From Streptomyces lomondensis (GTDB lineage: Bacteria; Actinomycetota; Actinomycetes; Streptomycetales; Streptomycetaceae), in the NCBI RefSeq assembly GCF_014651035.1, contig NZ_BMWC01000004.1, positions 310,001 to 374,000 of the forward strand: 64,000 nucleotides of DNA. Direction: 5' to 3'. The notes below the pieces were generated by a model, which saw only the letters and a program-made list of their open reading frames with translations, was not told the origin of the DNA and made no database searches. The translations under genes and the position numbers were made by a program. Positions 49,760 through 57,088 of this stretch are shown here, one piece after another (position 1 is the stretch's first letter; each line of letters begins with the position of its first letter).

Positions 49760-51619
49760 ATGAGTGCAGTGAGCGCCGCCAAGCCGACGTATCCCGGTGT
49801 CTACGTCGAAGAGCTTCCCAGCAGCACCCGCACCATCTCGACCCTGACCACGTCGGTGACCGCGTTCGTGGGCCACACCCGGCGCGGTCCGCTGAACGAG
49901 CCGGTCCGCGTCACCAGCTTCACCGAGTTCGAGCGCCGCTTCGGGGGCCTGAGCGCCCAGAGCGCCGTCGGCTACGCCGTTCACCAGTTCTTCGGCAACG
50001 GCGGCACCGTCGCCGTGATCGTCCGGGTCGCCAAGGCCGGCAGCGGCAAGGCCGCGTGCGTCACGCTGGAGTCCACCGAGGGCCACAGCGAGAGCCGCGT
50101 CCTCGCCGTGCACGCCAAGGAGCCCGGCGTGTGGGGCAACGGCCTGCGCATCGCCGTCGACCACGACACGCCCCGCCCCGACGAGACCTTCAACCTGCGC
50201 GTCCACGACGCCAAGGGCGAGGCCCGCGAGAGCTTCACCGGCCTGTCCACCGACCCCTCCCACGGGCGGTACGTGCAGACGGTCGTCAACGCCGGCTCCC
50301 GGCTGATCCGCGTCGAGGTCGTCGGCGAGGGCCGCCCGGACCCGTCCGGCACCGTCTCCAAGCCCTTCGGGCACGAGCTGCCCGACCTCGCCGTCGACCT
50401 CACCGTCAAGATCGGCGACGTCGAGCGGGAGTTCACGCTCTACGACCCCGACTGCGACGGCGAGGCCCCGTCCTCCGTCGCCGAGCTGGCGCTGCTGCTG
50501 GAGCGCAAGCTGCGCGCCCTGCCCGACGCGCCCGGCAAGCACGCCTTCGCGGGCGCCGAGGTCACCGCCTTCGGCCGGCGCGTCCAGGTCGTCGCGGGCT
50601 CCACCGACCCCGAGGACGTCGTCCGCTTCCTCGGCGAGTGCGCCAACGACCTCGGCCTGGAGGCCTCCGTCAACCCGCCCGTCTTCCCGCTGGAGGGCGG
50701 CGAGGACGGCGCCGCGCCCGGCCCCCGCGACCTCATCGGCTCCGAGGCCGACAAGTCCGGCATCCAGGCCCTGCGCGGCGTCCCCGACGTCAACCTGCTG
50801 GTGCTGCCCGAACTCGCGGCGTACGAGAAGACCGAGGACGCCGTCACCGTCGTCTCGGCCGCCCAGCGGCTCTGCCAGGAACGGCGGATCTTCCTGCTCG
50901 TCGACGCGCCCAGCACCTGGGTCAGCGTGGACACCGCCCGCGCCGGGCTCGCCGCGTTCGACGCCGTCCGCGGCAACCACGCGGGTCTGTACTTCCCGCA
51001 CCTCCAGCTCACCGACCCGCTCACCGGCCGGCTGCGCTCCTTCCCGCCGTCCGGCGCGGTCGCGGGCGTCATCGCCCGTACGGACTCCGAGCGCGGCGTG
51101 TGGAAGGCCCCGGCCGGCACCGAGGCGCGGCTCGCGGGCGTGCGCTCGCTCACCGTCGACCTGACCGACCGCGAGAGCGGCCTGCTCAACCCGCTCGGCG
51201 TCAACTGCCTGCGCACCTTCCCGGTGACCGGCCCGGTCGTCTGGGGTGCTCGCACGCTGGAGGGTTCCGACGCCCTCGACAGCGAGTGGAAGTACGTGCC
51301 GGTGCGGCGGCTCGCGCTGCACGTCGAGGAGAGCCTGCAGCGCGGCCTGCAGTGGGTGGTGTTCGAGCCCAACGACGAGAACCTGTGGCAGCAGATCCGC
51401 CTCGCCGCCTCCTCGTACCTGCACACGCTCTTCCGCCAGGGCGCCTTCAAGGGCGGCACGCCGCGCGAGGCCTACTTCGTCAAGTGCGACAGCGACACCA
51501 CGACCGCCGAGGACATCGAGAACGGCATCGTCAACGTCCTGGTGGGCATCGCGCCGGTCCGGCCGGCCGAGTTCGTCGTCGTCAAGATCCAGCAGACGTC
51601 CGGGCAGTTCGCGCTCTAA
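49760..51619 (+). CDS. eCIS contractile tail sheath protein
   Basis: This 619-residue protein has the phage/eCIS sheath N-terminus PTYPGVYVEELPSSTRTI with TSVTAFVGHTRRGPLNEPV and FTEFERRFGG. The C-terminal sheath domain is also present: GVNCLRTFPVTGPVVWGART, WKYVPVRRLALHVEESLQRG, FEPNDENLWQQIR and REAYFVKCD, near residues 475-600. The sheath surrounds the tube and contracts to drive it. AGGAGG (49745-49750) is 9 nt from the ATG at 49760 and only 3 nt from an in-frame ATG at 49754, so I chose 49760. It is longer than minimal sheaths because of a middle insertion (about 120-330). It is the first gene of the operon. Confidence 0.93.
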   Translation: MSAVSAAKPTYPGVYVEELPSSTRTISTLTTSVTAFVGHTRRGPLNEPVRVTSFTEFERRFGGLSAQSAVGYAVHQFFGNGGTVAVIVRVAKAGSGKAACVTLESTEGHSESRVLAVHAKEPGVWGNGLRIAVDHDTPRPDETFNLRVHDAKGEARESFTGLSTDPSHGRYVQTVVNAGSRLIRVEVVGEGRPDPSGTVSKPFGHELPDLAVDLTVKIGDVEREFTLYDPDCDGEAPSSVAELALLLERKLRALPDAPGKHAFAGAEVTAFGRRVQVVAGSTDPEDVVRFLGECANDLGLEASVNPPVFPLEGGEDGAAPGPRDLIGSEADKSGIQALRGVPDVNLLVLPELAAYEKTEDAVTVVSAAQRLCQERRIFLLVDAPSTWVSVDTARAGLAAFDAVRGNHAGLYFPHLQLTDPLTGRLRSFPPSGAVAGVIARTDSERGVWKAPAGTEARLAGVRSLTVDLTDRESGLLNPLGVNCLRTFPVTGPVVWGARTLEGSDALDSEWKYVPVRRLALHVEESLQRGLQWVVFEPNDENLWQQIRLAASSYLHTLFRQGAFKGGTPREAYFVKCDSDTTTAEDIENGIVNVLVGIAPVRPAEFVVVKIQQTSGQFAL

Positions 51620-51652
51620 GGAACGCACCAAGGAATCCCTGAGGACATTTCG

Positions 51653-52177
51653 ATGGCAGAGTTCACGGTCAACGCCCATCGCTTCGACCCGTACAAGAAC
51701 TTCAAGTTCCTGGTGCTGTGGGACGGTCGGACGGTCGCCGGCATCAGCAAGATCAGTCCGCTGAAGCGGACCACCGAGGTCGTCAAGCACCGCCACGGTG
51801 GCGACCCCTCGTCCCCGCGCAAGTCGCCGGGCCGCTCCGAGTTCGAGGGCATCACCCTGGAGCGCGGCGTCACGCACGACCCCGAGTTCGACCGCTGGGC
51901 CAACAAGGTCTGGCAGGTCGGCGCGGGCCTCGGCTCGGAGGTGTCCCTCGCGGACTTCCGCAAGGACATCGTGATCCAGGTCCTCAACGAGGCCGGCCAG
52001 GTCGCCGTCTCGCACAAGCTGTACCGGACCTGGCCCAGCGAGTACCAGGCTCTCGGCGAACTGGACGCCAACGCCAACGCGGTGGCCATCCAGTCGCTGA
52101 AGCTCGAGTGCGAGGGCTGGGAGCGGGACTACGAGGTGCCGGAGCCGGAGGAGCCCTCGTTCCTCAACCCGGCGTAG
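51653..52177 (+). CDS. eCIS inner tube protein (T4 gp19-like)
   Basis: This 174-residue protein has the T4-like tail-tube pattern: FDPYKNFKFLVLWDGRTVAG, ISKISPLKRTTEVVKHRHGG, SPGRSEFEGITLERGVTHDP, FRKDIVIQVLNE and TWPSEYQALGELDANANAVA. Such subunits stack in hexameric rings to form the tube. The gene follows the sheath by 33 bp, the standard order in eCIS loci. The C-terminal PEPEEPSFLNPA tail is acidic and proline-rich. The ATG at 51653 is preceded by GAGGACATTTCG. Confidence 0.93.
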   Translation: MAEFTVNAHRFDPYKNFKFLVLWDGRTVAGISKISPLKRTTEVVKHRHGGDPSSPRKSPGRSEFEGITLERGVTHDPEFDRWANKVWQVGAGLGSEVSLADFRKDIVIQVLNEAGQVAVSHKLYRTWPSEYQALGELDANANAVAIQSLKLECEGWERDYEVPEPEEPSFLNPA

Positions 52178-52184
52178 AGGGTCG

Positions 52185-52236
52185 TTTTTCGTCTGCGGGT
52201 TCGTCGTGGCTTGTCGCGCAGTTCCCCGCGCCCCTT
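52185..52236. repeat. Dispersed Streptomyces intergenic repeat
   Basis: The stretch beginning CGTCTGCGGGTTCGTCGTGG and continuing into GCGCAGTTCCCCGCGCCCCT matches, from memory, a short element repeated many times between genes in Streptomyces chromosomes. Here it sits in the 103-bp gap between the tube gene and the next eCIS gene. Confidence 0.6.
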
Positions 52237-52280
52237 CGGGCACGTACTGAAGCTGCTGAGACACAGGCACTGGGGGAGGC

Positions 52281-53015
52281 ATGGCCATCACACAGGCGGC
52301 CGAGTTCCTGGCCACCTGGGAGACCGGGCTGGCCCAGGCCCCGGCCGGGCGTGCCCTGCTGTTGCACGGGGCCGCCCGGCCGGACCTGGGAGGCGACCCG
52401 CAGGCCCTGCTGGCGCTGCCGGTGGGGGAGCGGGAGGCGGATCTGTTCGCGCTGCGCCGGGCCCTGTTCGGCGAGCGGATGCAGGTGCGCCTGGAGTGCC
52501 GGGCGTGCGGCGCGGACATGGAGTTCGAGCTGGACGCCGGGGAGTTCGCCCGCACCCTGGCCGACCGGGGCGAGCCGCTGGTGCGGGTCGCCGAGGACGG
52601 CTGGGAGGTCGAGTTCCGGGTGCCCGGCGTCGCCGACCTGACGGCGGCGGCCCGGGACGCCGACCCGCGCCGGGCGCTGCTCGCGCGGTGCGTGGTCACC
52701 GCCGTGCGCGACGGGCGGTCCGTGTCCGCGGACGCGCTGCCCGCCGCCGTGCAGCGGCGGATCGCCGAGGCAGCCCAGGCCGCGGACCCGGGCGCCGACG
52801 TCACGCTCAACGTCGCCTGCCCCGAGTGCGGGGAGGCGACCCGGGCCGAGCTGGACATCGCCTCCTACCTGTGGACCGAACTGGACGCCTGGGCCCGGGA
52901 CCTCCTGCTCGACGTCCATCTGCTCGCCACCGCCTACGGCTGGAGCGAGCCGGAGATCCTGGCGCTCAGCCCGCTGCGGCGCCGCTACTACCTGGAGCTG
53001 TGTGCGGATGTCTGA
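52281..53015 (+). CDS. T4-type baseplate hub assembly chaperone-like eCIS protein
   Basis: This 244-residue protein has two zinc-ribbon-like Cys pairs, CRACGADM near residue 74 and CPECGEAT near residue 180, set in an alpha/beta body. It ends with WTELDAWARDLLLDVHLLAT and LALSPLRRRYYLELC. This combination matches proteins annotated as phage baseplate or T4-family baseplate hub assembly chaperone in eCIS and phage loci. The ATG at 52281 follows GGGGGAGG at 3 nt. Its stop is overlapped by the next gene. The role is likely assembly rather than a permanent part. Confidence 0.78.
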   Translation: MAITQAAEFLATWETGLAQAPAGRALLLHGAARPDLGGDPQALLALPVGEREADLFALRRALFGERMQVRLECRACGADMEFELDAGEFARTLADRGEPLVRVAEDGWEVEFRVPGVADLTAAARDADPRRALLARCVVTAVRDGRSVSADALPAAVQRRIAEAAQAADPGADVTLNVACPECGEATRAELDIASYLWTELDAWARDLLLDVHLLATAYGWSEPEILALSPLRRRYYLELCADV

Positions 53016-53760
53016 GTCCACCGCGGACGGGCGGCCCGAGCCCGACTTCCTCGACCGGTTGCTCGCCCGGCACGCGGCGCCCGCCGCGCGGCGCCCCGGA
53101 GTGGTGCGGGTACGGCCGCGGCTGGCCGGGCCGTTCGAACGGATCGAGGCGGTCCGGGCCGGCGCACCCGGCCCGGACGGCACCGAGCCACTGTGGCCCG
53201 TCGCCGCCCCGGCCACCGGGCCCCGGCCGGATCCGGCCCGCCCGGCGGCCCGCGAGGTCGTCCGTACGGAACGGGAGCGGACGGTCGTACGGACCGAGCA
53301 GGCGCCGGCGCCCCACGACCCGGCCGTGCGTCCGGCCCGGCCGGCCGAGACCGAGGGGCCGCTGCTGCGTCCCGTCGCGGCGACCGGCCCCGCGCTGCGG
53401 CCGGTGCCCGACTCCGCGCGCCGCGCGGCGGGCCGGGGCCGTACCGAGCGGGCGGCCCCCGTGAACGCGGCGTCCGTGCCGACCCCCCCTGGCACGGACG
53501 CCGCTCCCCCCGCCGCCGTGTCCGCCCCGCTGCTCCCCAGCGCGGCGGACACGGCGGCCGCCCGGGACGCCGCACGGCAGGCGGCGGTCCGGCGCCCCGG
53601 GCGCCGGACCGAGCAGGTGGTGCAGGTGCAGATCGGGCGGCTGGAGGTCACGGCCGGCGGGGCGCCCCAGGGCGGTGGCGGCAGGACCCGGTCACGGGAG
53701 GCGGAGCGTCCCCGGCCCACGGTCAGCCTCGCGGACTACCTGGCCAGGGGGCGCGAGTGA
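53008..53760 (+). CDS. Pro/Ala-rich eCIS-associated protein
   Basis: This 250-residue protein begins PDFLDRLLARHAAPA. It then has about 170 residues of Pro/Ala/Arg-rich disordered sequence and ends with VVQVQIGRLEVTAGG and RPTVSLADYLARGRE. The terminal 'IGRLEV ... SLADYL' pair is characteristic of a variable-length protein found beside tube and sheath genes in eCIS loci. I prefer the ATG at 53008, which overlaps the previous stop (ATGTCTGA). The stop TGA at 53758-53760 lies in the same frame as the DUF4255 gene 96 bp downstream. Confidence 0.72.
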   Translation: MSESTADGRPEPDFLDRLLARHAAPAARRPGVVRVRPRLAGPFERIEAVRAGAPGPDGTEPLWPVAAPATGPRPDPARPAAREVVRTERERTVVRTEQAPAPHDPAVRPARPAETEGPLLRPVAATGPALRPVPDSARRAAGRGRTERAAPVNAASVPTPPGTDAAPPAAVSAPLLPSAADTAAARDAARQAAVRRPGRRTEQVVQVQIGRLEVTAGGAPQGGGGRTRSREAERPRPTVSLADYLARGRE

Positions 53761-53775
53761 ACCGCGGCCGAGAAG

Positions 53776-53829
53776 CACGCGTACGTCGAGAAGGACCGGG
53801 ACCACGCGTACGACGAGAAGGACCAGGAC
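53776..53829. repeat. 27-bp tandem repeat, coding-like
   Basis: Two copies of a 27-bp unit starting CACGCGTACG (53776-53802 and 53803-53829). In the frame shared by the flanking genes they read HAYVEKDRD and HAYDEKDQD, with almost all third positions G or C. Confidence 0.75.
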
Positions 53830-53856
53830 GAGGAGAGGGACCGAGGAACTGACGCC

Positions 53857-54759
53857 ATGAGCAACGCACTTGCCCTCGCCCACGTCACCCAGGCCCTCGC
53901 CCTGCTGATCGAGGACAACCTGCCGCCGGACATCGACATAGCGGTCAAGGTCGAGCCGCGCAAGCCGCCGGCCGACCCGCCGGCGGATCCGACCATCACC
54001 GTGTTCCTGTATCAGGTCACGCCCAACACCTCGCAGCGCAACAACGACCTGCCGACCCGGGCGTCCGACGGCACGCTGGTCCGGCGGCCGGCCGCCGCGC
54101 TCGACCTGCACTACCTGATCAGCGCGTACGGCGAGGAGGCCGAACTGGTCGGGCAGCGGCTGATCGGCTCGGTGGTGCGGACCCTGCACGAGATACCCGT
54201 GCTGCCCAAGGACATCATCGAACTCGCCGGTCAGCGCCCGCACTTGAGCGGGAGCGACCTGGCCGGGGCGGTGCAGCGGGTGCGGTTCACGCCGACGGTG
54301 ATGGACATCGACGAGACGTCCAAGCTGTGGGGGATGCTGCACCAGACGCCGTACACGCTGTCGGTCGTCTACCAGGCCGCGCTGGTCTTCATCGACGGCC
54401 GCGCGACGCCGGTGCCGGGGAAGCCGGTGGAACGGCCGGAGGTACGGGTGCTGCCGTTCGGGGCGCCGGGGGCGCCGTCCCCGGGCGCCGCTCCGGGTGA
54501 GCCGGCCGGGCCCGCGCGGGAGGCCGTCGTGCCCGCGCAGGAGGCCGTCGTTCCCGCGCGGGAGGCCGCGGACTCCGCCGACGGCCAGACGAAAGCCGTG
54601 GCCAGGACCGAGGCGAAGGCGCCCGCGAAGACGGCCCGGGGCCGCAAGTCCGCGCAGCCGGCCAGGACCGCGAAGAAGACGGCCGCCAAGCCCGCGAAGT
54701 CCGCACGGTCCCAGCAGACGGCCAGGAACGCGGACAGCGGCGAGGACACGGAGAACTGA
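53857..54759 (+). CDS. eCIS DUF4255 tube-cap protein (Pvc16-like)
   Basis: This 300-residue protein has an N-terminal DUF4255 domain, residues 1-190: ALAHVTQALALLIEDNLP, ITVFLYQVTPNTSQRNND, LDLHYLISAYGEE and RFTPTVMDIDETSKLWGMLH. Proteins of this family cap the tube and sheath in Photorhabdus virulence cassettes and Streptomyces injection systems. The last 100 residues are Ala/Lys/Pro-rich, with repeated EAVVPA motifs and a histone-H1-like AKTARGRKSAQPARTAKKTA segment, an unusual basic tail. The ATG at 53857 is chosen because upstream codons in frame lack a start after the TGA at 53758. Confidence 0.87.
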   Translation: MSNALALAHVTQALALLIEDNLPPDIDIAVKVEPRKPPADPPADPTITVFLYQVTPNTSQRNNDLPTRASDGTLVRRPAAALDLHYLISAYGEEAELVGQRLIGSVVRTLHEIPVLPKDIIELAGQRPHLSGSDLAGAVQRVRFTPTVMDIDETSKLWGMLHQTPYTLSVVYQAALVFIDGRATPVPGKPVERPEVRVLPFGAPGAPSPGAAPGEPAGPAREAVVPAQEAVVPAREAADSADGQTKAVARTEAKAPAKTARGRKSAQPARTAKKTAAKPAKSARSQQTARNADSGEDTEN

Positions 54760-54764
54760 GGCGC

Positions 54765-56774
54765 ATGGGAGCGACGGGGGCAGGTGAGGACATGGGAGCG
54801 CAGGCAGCGGCCGGGGCCGCCGCACCGGGCGACGGTACGACGCTGACGGCGGAGATCCGCCGCGTCCTCGCCCGCGTCGACGCTCACGCCCTCCGCGGCA
54901 CGGGCGGCACGGAGGACATGGCCGAGGGCCGGGACGCGCACGCACCCCTGCCCGAGCCGGCCGACGGCCCCGGCGCCGCCCCCCTCGACGCCCTGGTCAC
55001 CTGCTTCGGGCTCACGGCGTTCGAGCGCGACCTCGTGCTGCTCACCGCCGCGCAGGAGCTGGAGCCCACCGCCGCCGCCCGCTGCGCCGCCGCCAGCGGT
55101 GACCCGCAGCGGGCGCATCCGACGTTCTCGCTCGCCCTGGCCGCCCTGGACGAACCGCACTGGAGCGCGCTGACGCCCGTGTCGCCGCTGCGGCGCTGGC
55201 GGATCCTGGAGCTGGACGACGAGTCCCGGCTGACGACCTCCCGGCTGCGCCTCGACGAGCGCATCCTGCACTTCCTGCTCGGCTCGCCGTACCTGGACGC
55301 CCGGCTGCACGGGCAACTGCGCCGCACGGCCGTGCCGGACCGGCTGCCGCCGTCGTACGACCTGGCCGCGAGCGACGTCGCGGCGGGCTGGACGGACGGC
55401 GCCCGCCCCGACGCGCCGCTGCTGGTGGAACTGGTCGGCGGCGACCTGCGCAGCCGTGCCGACATCGCCGCCGCGGCCGCCGCGCGCGCCGGGCTCGGGC
55501 TGTACGCCGTGAGCGCCGAGGACATCCCCGTCGACCCCGCCGAGCGCGACCGGTTCGCCCGGCTGTGGCAGCGCGAGGCGATCCTGCTGCCCGCCGCGCT
55601 GCTCGTGGAGTTCGGCGAGCCGGACCGGGACCAGCAGGCCGCCACGGAGGCGTTCCTGGCCGGGGCCGCCGTACCCGTCGTCGTGTCGAGCACCGACCCG
55701 CGCCGGACGGACCGCGCGCACGGCACCCGGGTGAGCGTGCCGCCCCTGGACGACGACGAGCAACTGGCCCTGTGGGCGGACGCGTTCAGCGACGTCGCCG
55801 ACCTGGAGGAGCGCGAACTGCGGTCGCTGATCGCGCAGTTCCAGCTGCCGCCGCACGTCGTGCGGTCCGCCGCCGCCACCGTACGCCGGGAACTGCCCCA
55901 CGAGGACGAGCTCGACGCCGCGGCCCTGGCCTGGCGGGCCGGTCTGGACGAGGCCCGGGTCGGCATGGACGAACTCGGCCGCCGGATCGAACCGCGGGCC
56001 GGCTGGGACGACCTCGTCCTGCACGAGCGGCAGACCAGCGTCCTGCGGGAGATCGTCGCGCACGTCCGGCAGAGGCCGGTGGTCCACCAGGAGTGGGGAT
56101 TCGGGGCGGCCCTGCGCCGCGGGCTCGGCGTCACCGCGCTCTTCGCGGGCGGCTCCGGCACCGGCAAGACCCTGGCCGCCGAGGTGATGGCCAGGGAACT
56201 CGGCCTCGACCTGTTCGTGATCGACCTCTCCCAGGTCGTCAGCAAGTACATCGGCGAGACCGAGAAGAACCTCCGCCGCGTGTTCGACGCCGCCGAACGC
56301 GGCGGCGCGCTCCTGCTGTTCGACGAGGCGGACGCCCTGTTCGGCAAGCGCAGCGAGGTCAAGGACAGCCACGACCGGTACGCCAACCTGGAGGTCAGCT
56401 ACCTGCTGATGCGGATGGAGGCCTACCGCGGCCTCGCCATCCTCACCACCAACATGAAGAAGGCCCTGGACACCGCCTTCCTGCGGCGCATCCGCTTCGT
56501 CGTCGACTTCCCCTTCCCGGCCGAGCACGAACGCGCCGAGATCTGGCGCCGCGTGCTGCCGCCGCAGGCCCCGGTGAAGGACATCGACCCGCAGCTGCTG
56601 GCACGGCTGACCGTCGCGGGCGGCTCGATCCGCAACATCGCCCTGTCCGGGGCGTTCCTCGCCGCCGAGGAGGGCGAGGCGCTCCAGATGCGGCACATGC
56701 TCGCGGCGGCCCGCACCGAATACCTCAAGCTGGAACGCTCCTTGACGCCGACGGAGGTCCGCGGATGGGTGTGA
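54765..56774 (+). CDS. eCIS-associated AAA+ ATPase
   Basis: This 669-residue protein has an N-terminal half like that of eCIS/Pvc15 ATPases (LDALVTCFGLTAFERDLVLL, SPYLDARLHG) and a C-terminal AAA+ domain. The motifs are Walker A GGSGTGKT at 462-469, Walker B LLLFDEADALF near 522, sensor 1 TTN and arginine finger FLRRIRF. A second, degenerate ATPase-like fold lies before it. Such ATPases act in assembly or cargo loading of extracellular injection particles. ATG at 54765 and a second in-frame ATG at 54792, preceded by AGGTGAGGAC, are both possible. The stop overlaps the next gene by 10 nt. Confidence 0.9.
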   Translation: MGATGAGEDMGAQAAAGAAAPGDGTTLTAEIRRVLARVDAHALRGTGGTEDMAEGRDAHAPLPEPADGPGAAPLDALVTCFGLTAFERDLVLLTAAQELEPTAAARCAAASGDPQRAHPTFSLALAALDEPHWSALTPVSPLRRWRILELDDESRLTTSRLRLDERILHFLLGSPYLDARLHGQLRRTAVPDRLPPSYDLAASDVAAGWTDGARPDAPLLVELVGGDLRSRADIAAAAAARAGLGLYAVSAEDIPVDPAERDRFARLWQREAILLPAALLVEFGEPDRDQQAATEAFLAGAAVPVVVSSTDPRRTDRAHGTRVSVPPLDDDEQLALWADAFSDVADLEERELRSLIAQFQLPPHVVRSAAATVRRELPHEDELDAAALAWRAGLDEARVGMDELGRRIEPRAGWDDLVLHERQTSVLREIVAHVRQRPVVHQEWGFGAALRRGLGVTALFAGGSGTGKTLAAEVMARELGLDLFVIDLSQVVSKYIGETEKNLRRVFDAAERGGALLLFDEADALFGKRSEVKDSHDRYANLEVSYLLMRMEAYRGLAILTTNMKKALDTAFLRRIRFVVDFPFPAEHERAEIWRRVLPPQAPVKDIDPQLLARLTVAGGSIRNIALSGAFLAAEEGEALQMRHMLAAARTEYLKLERSLTPTEVRGWV

Positions 56775-57088
56775 CACGGACGGGTGTGACGCAGACCGGT
56801 GTGACTCCGGTGGGCGGGACACCGACGCCGCGCGAGATCCGCGTGGAGATAGGCGAACTGGTCCTCGACGGCTTCCGCGCGGACCCCGACCGGGTCTCGG
56901 CCGCGTTCGAACAGGAGCTGACCCGGCTGGTCCGCGAGCGCGGCGTACCCGCCGACCGCCCGTGGACGGCCGACGTCCTGTCCGGCCTGCCGCCGCTGCC
57001 CGCCGGGCTGTCCGCGCGCCGGCTCGGCCAGGAACTGGCACGCGCTGTGCACGAGGGCCTGTGCGGCCGCGGGGAGGTGACCTCGTGA
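56765..57088 (+). CDS. Small eCIS-linked hypothetical protein
   Basis: This 107-residue protein starts with VTRTGVTQTGVTPVGG, a short Val-Thr-Gly repeat. It continues REIRVEIGELVLDGFRADPD, AAFEQELTRLVRERG and LPPLPAGLSARRLGQELARA. The IEIGELVLDG ... F..ELTRLL pattern is a recurrent small protein between the ATPase and DUF4157 genes in actinobacterial eCIS loci, in my recollection. The function is unknown. The ATG at 56765 overlaps the ATPase stop, and the GTG of the giant gene overlaps its TGA, so translation of all three is coupled. Confidence 0.68.
   Translation: MGVTRTGVTQTGVTPVGGTPTPREIRVEIGELVLDGFRADPDRVSAAFEQELTRLVRERGVPADRPWTADVLSGLPPLPAGLSARRLGQELARAVHEGLCGRGEVTS

Noticed and set aside
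49526..52858. A 1110-codon open frame on the minus strand across the sheath and tube genes
   Set aside because: It is exactly antisense to well-recognised sheath, tube and baseplate genes, translates to Val/Gly/Asp/Arg-rich sequence without domains, and is a by-product of high G+C.
53757..53852. 31-codon Arg/Gly frame (GTG at 53757) between the Pro-rich and DUF4255 genes
   Set aside because: It has a GTGA overlap and a decent AGGGGG site, but most third positions are A, unlike coding sequence here; the in-frame alternative has normal bias.
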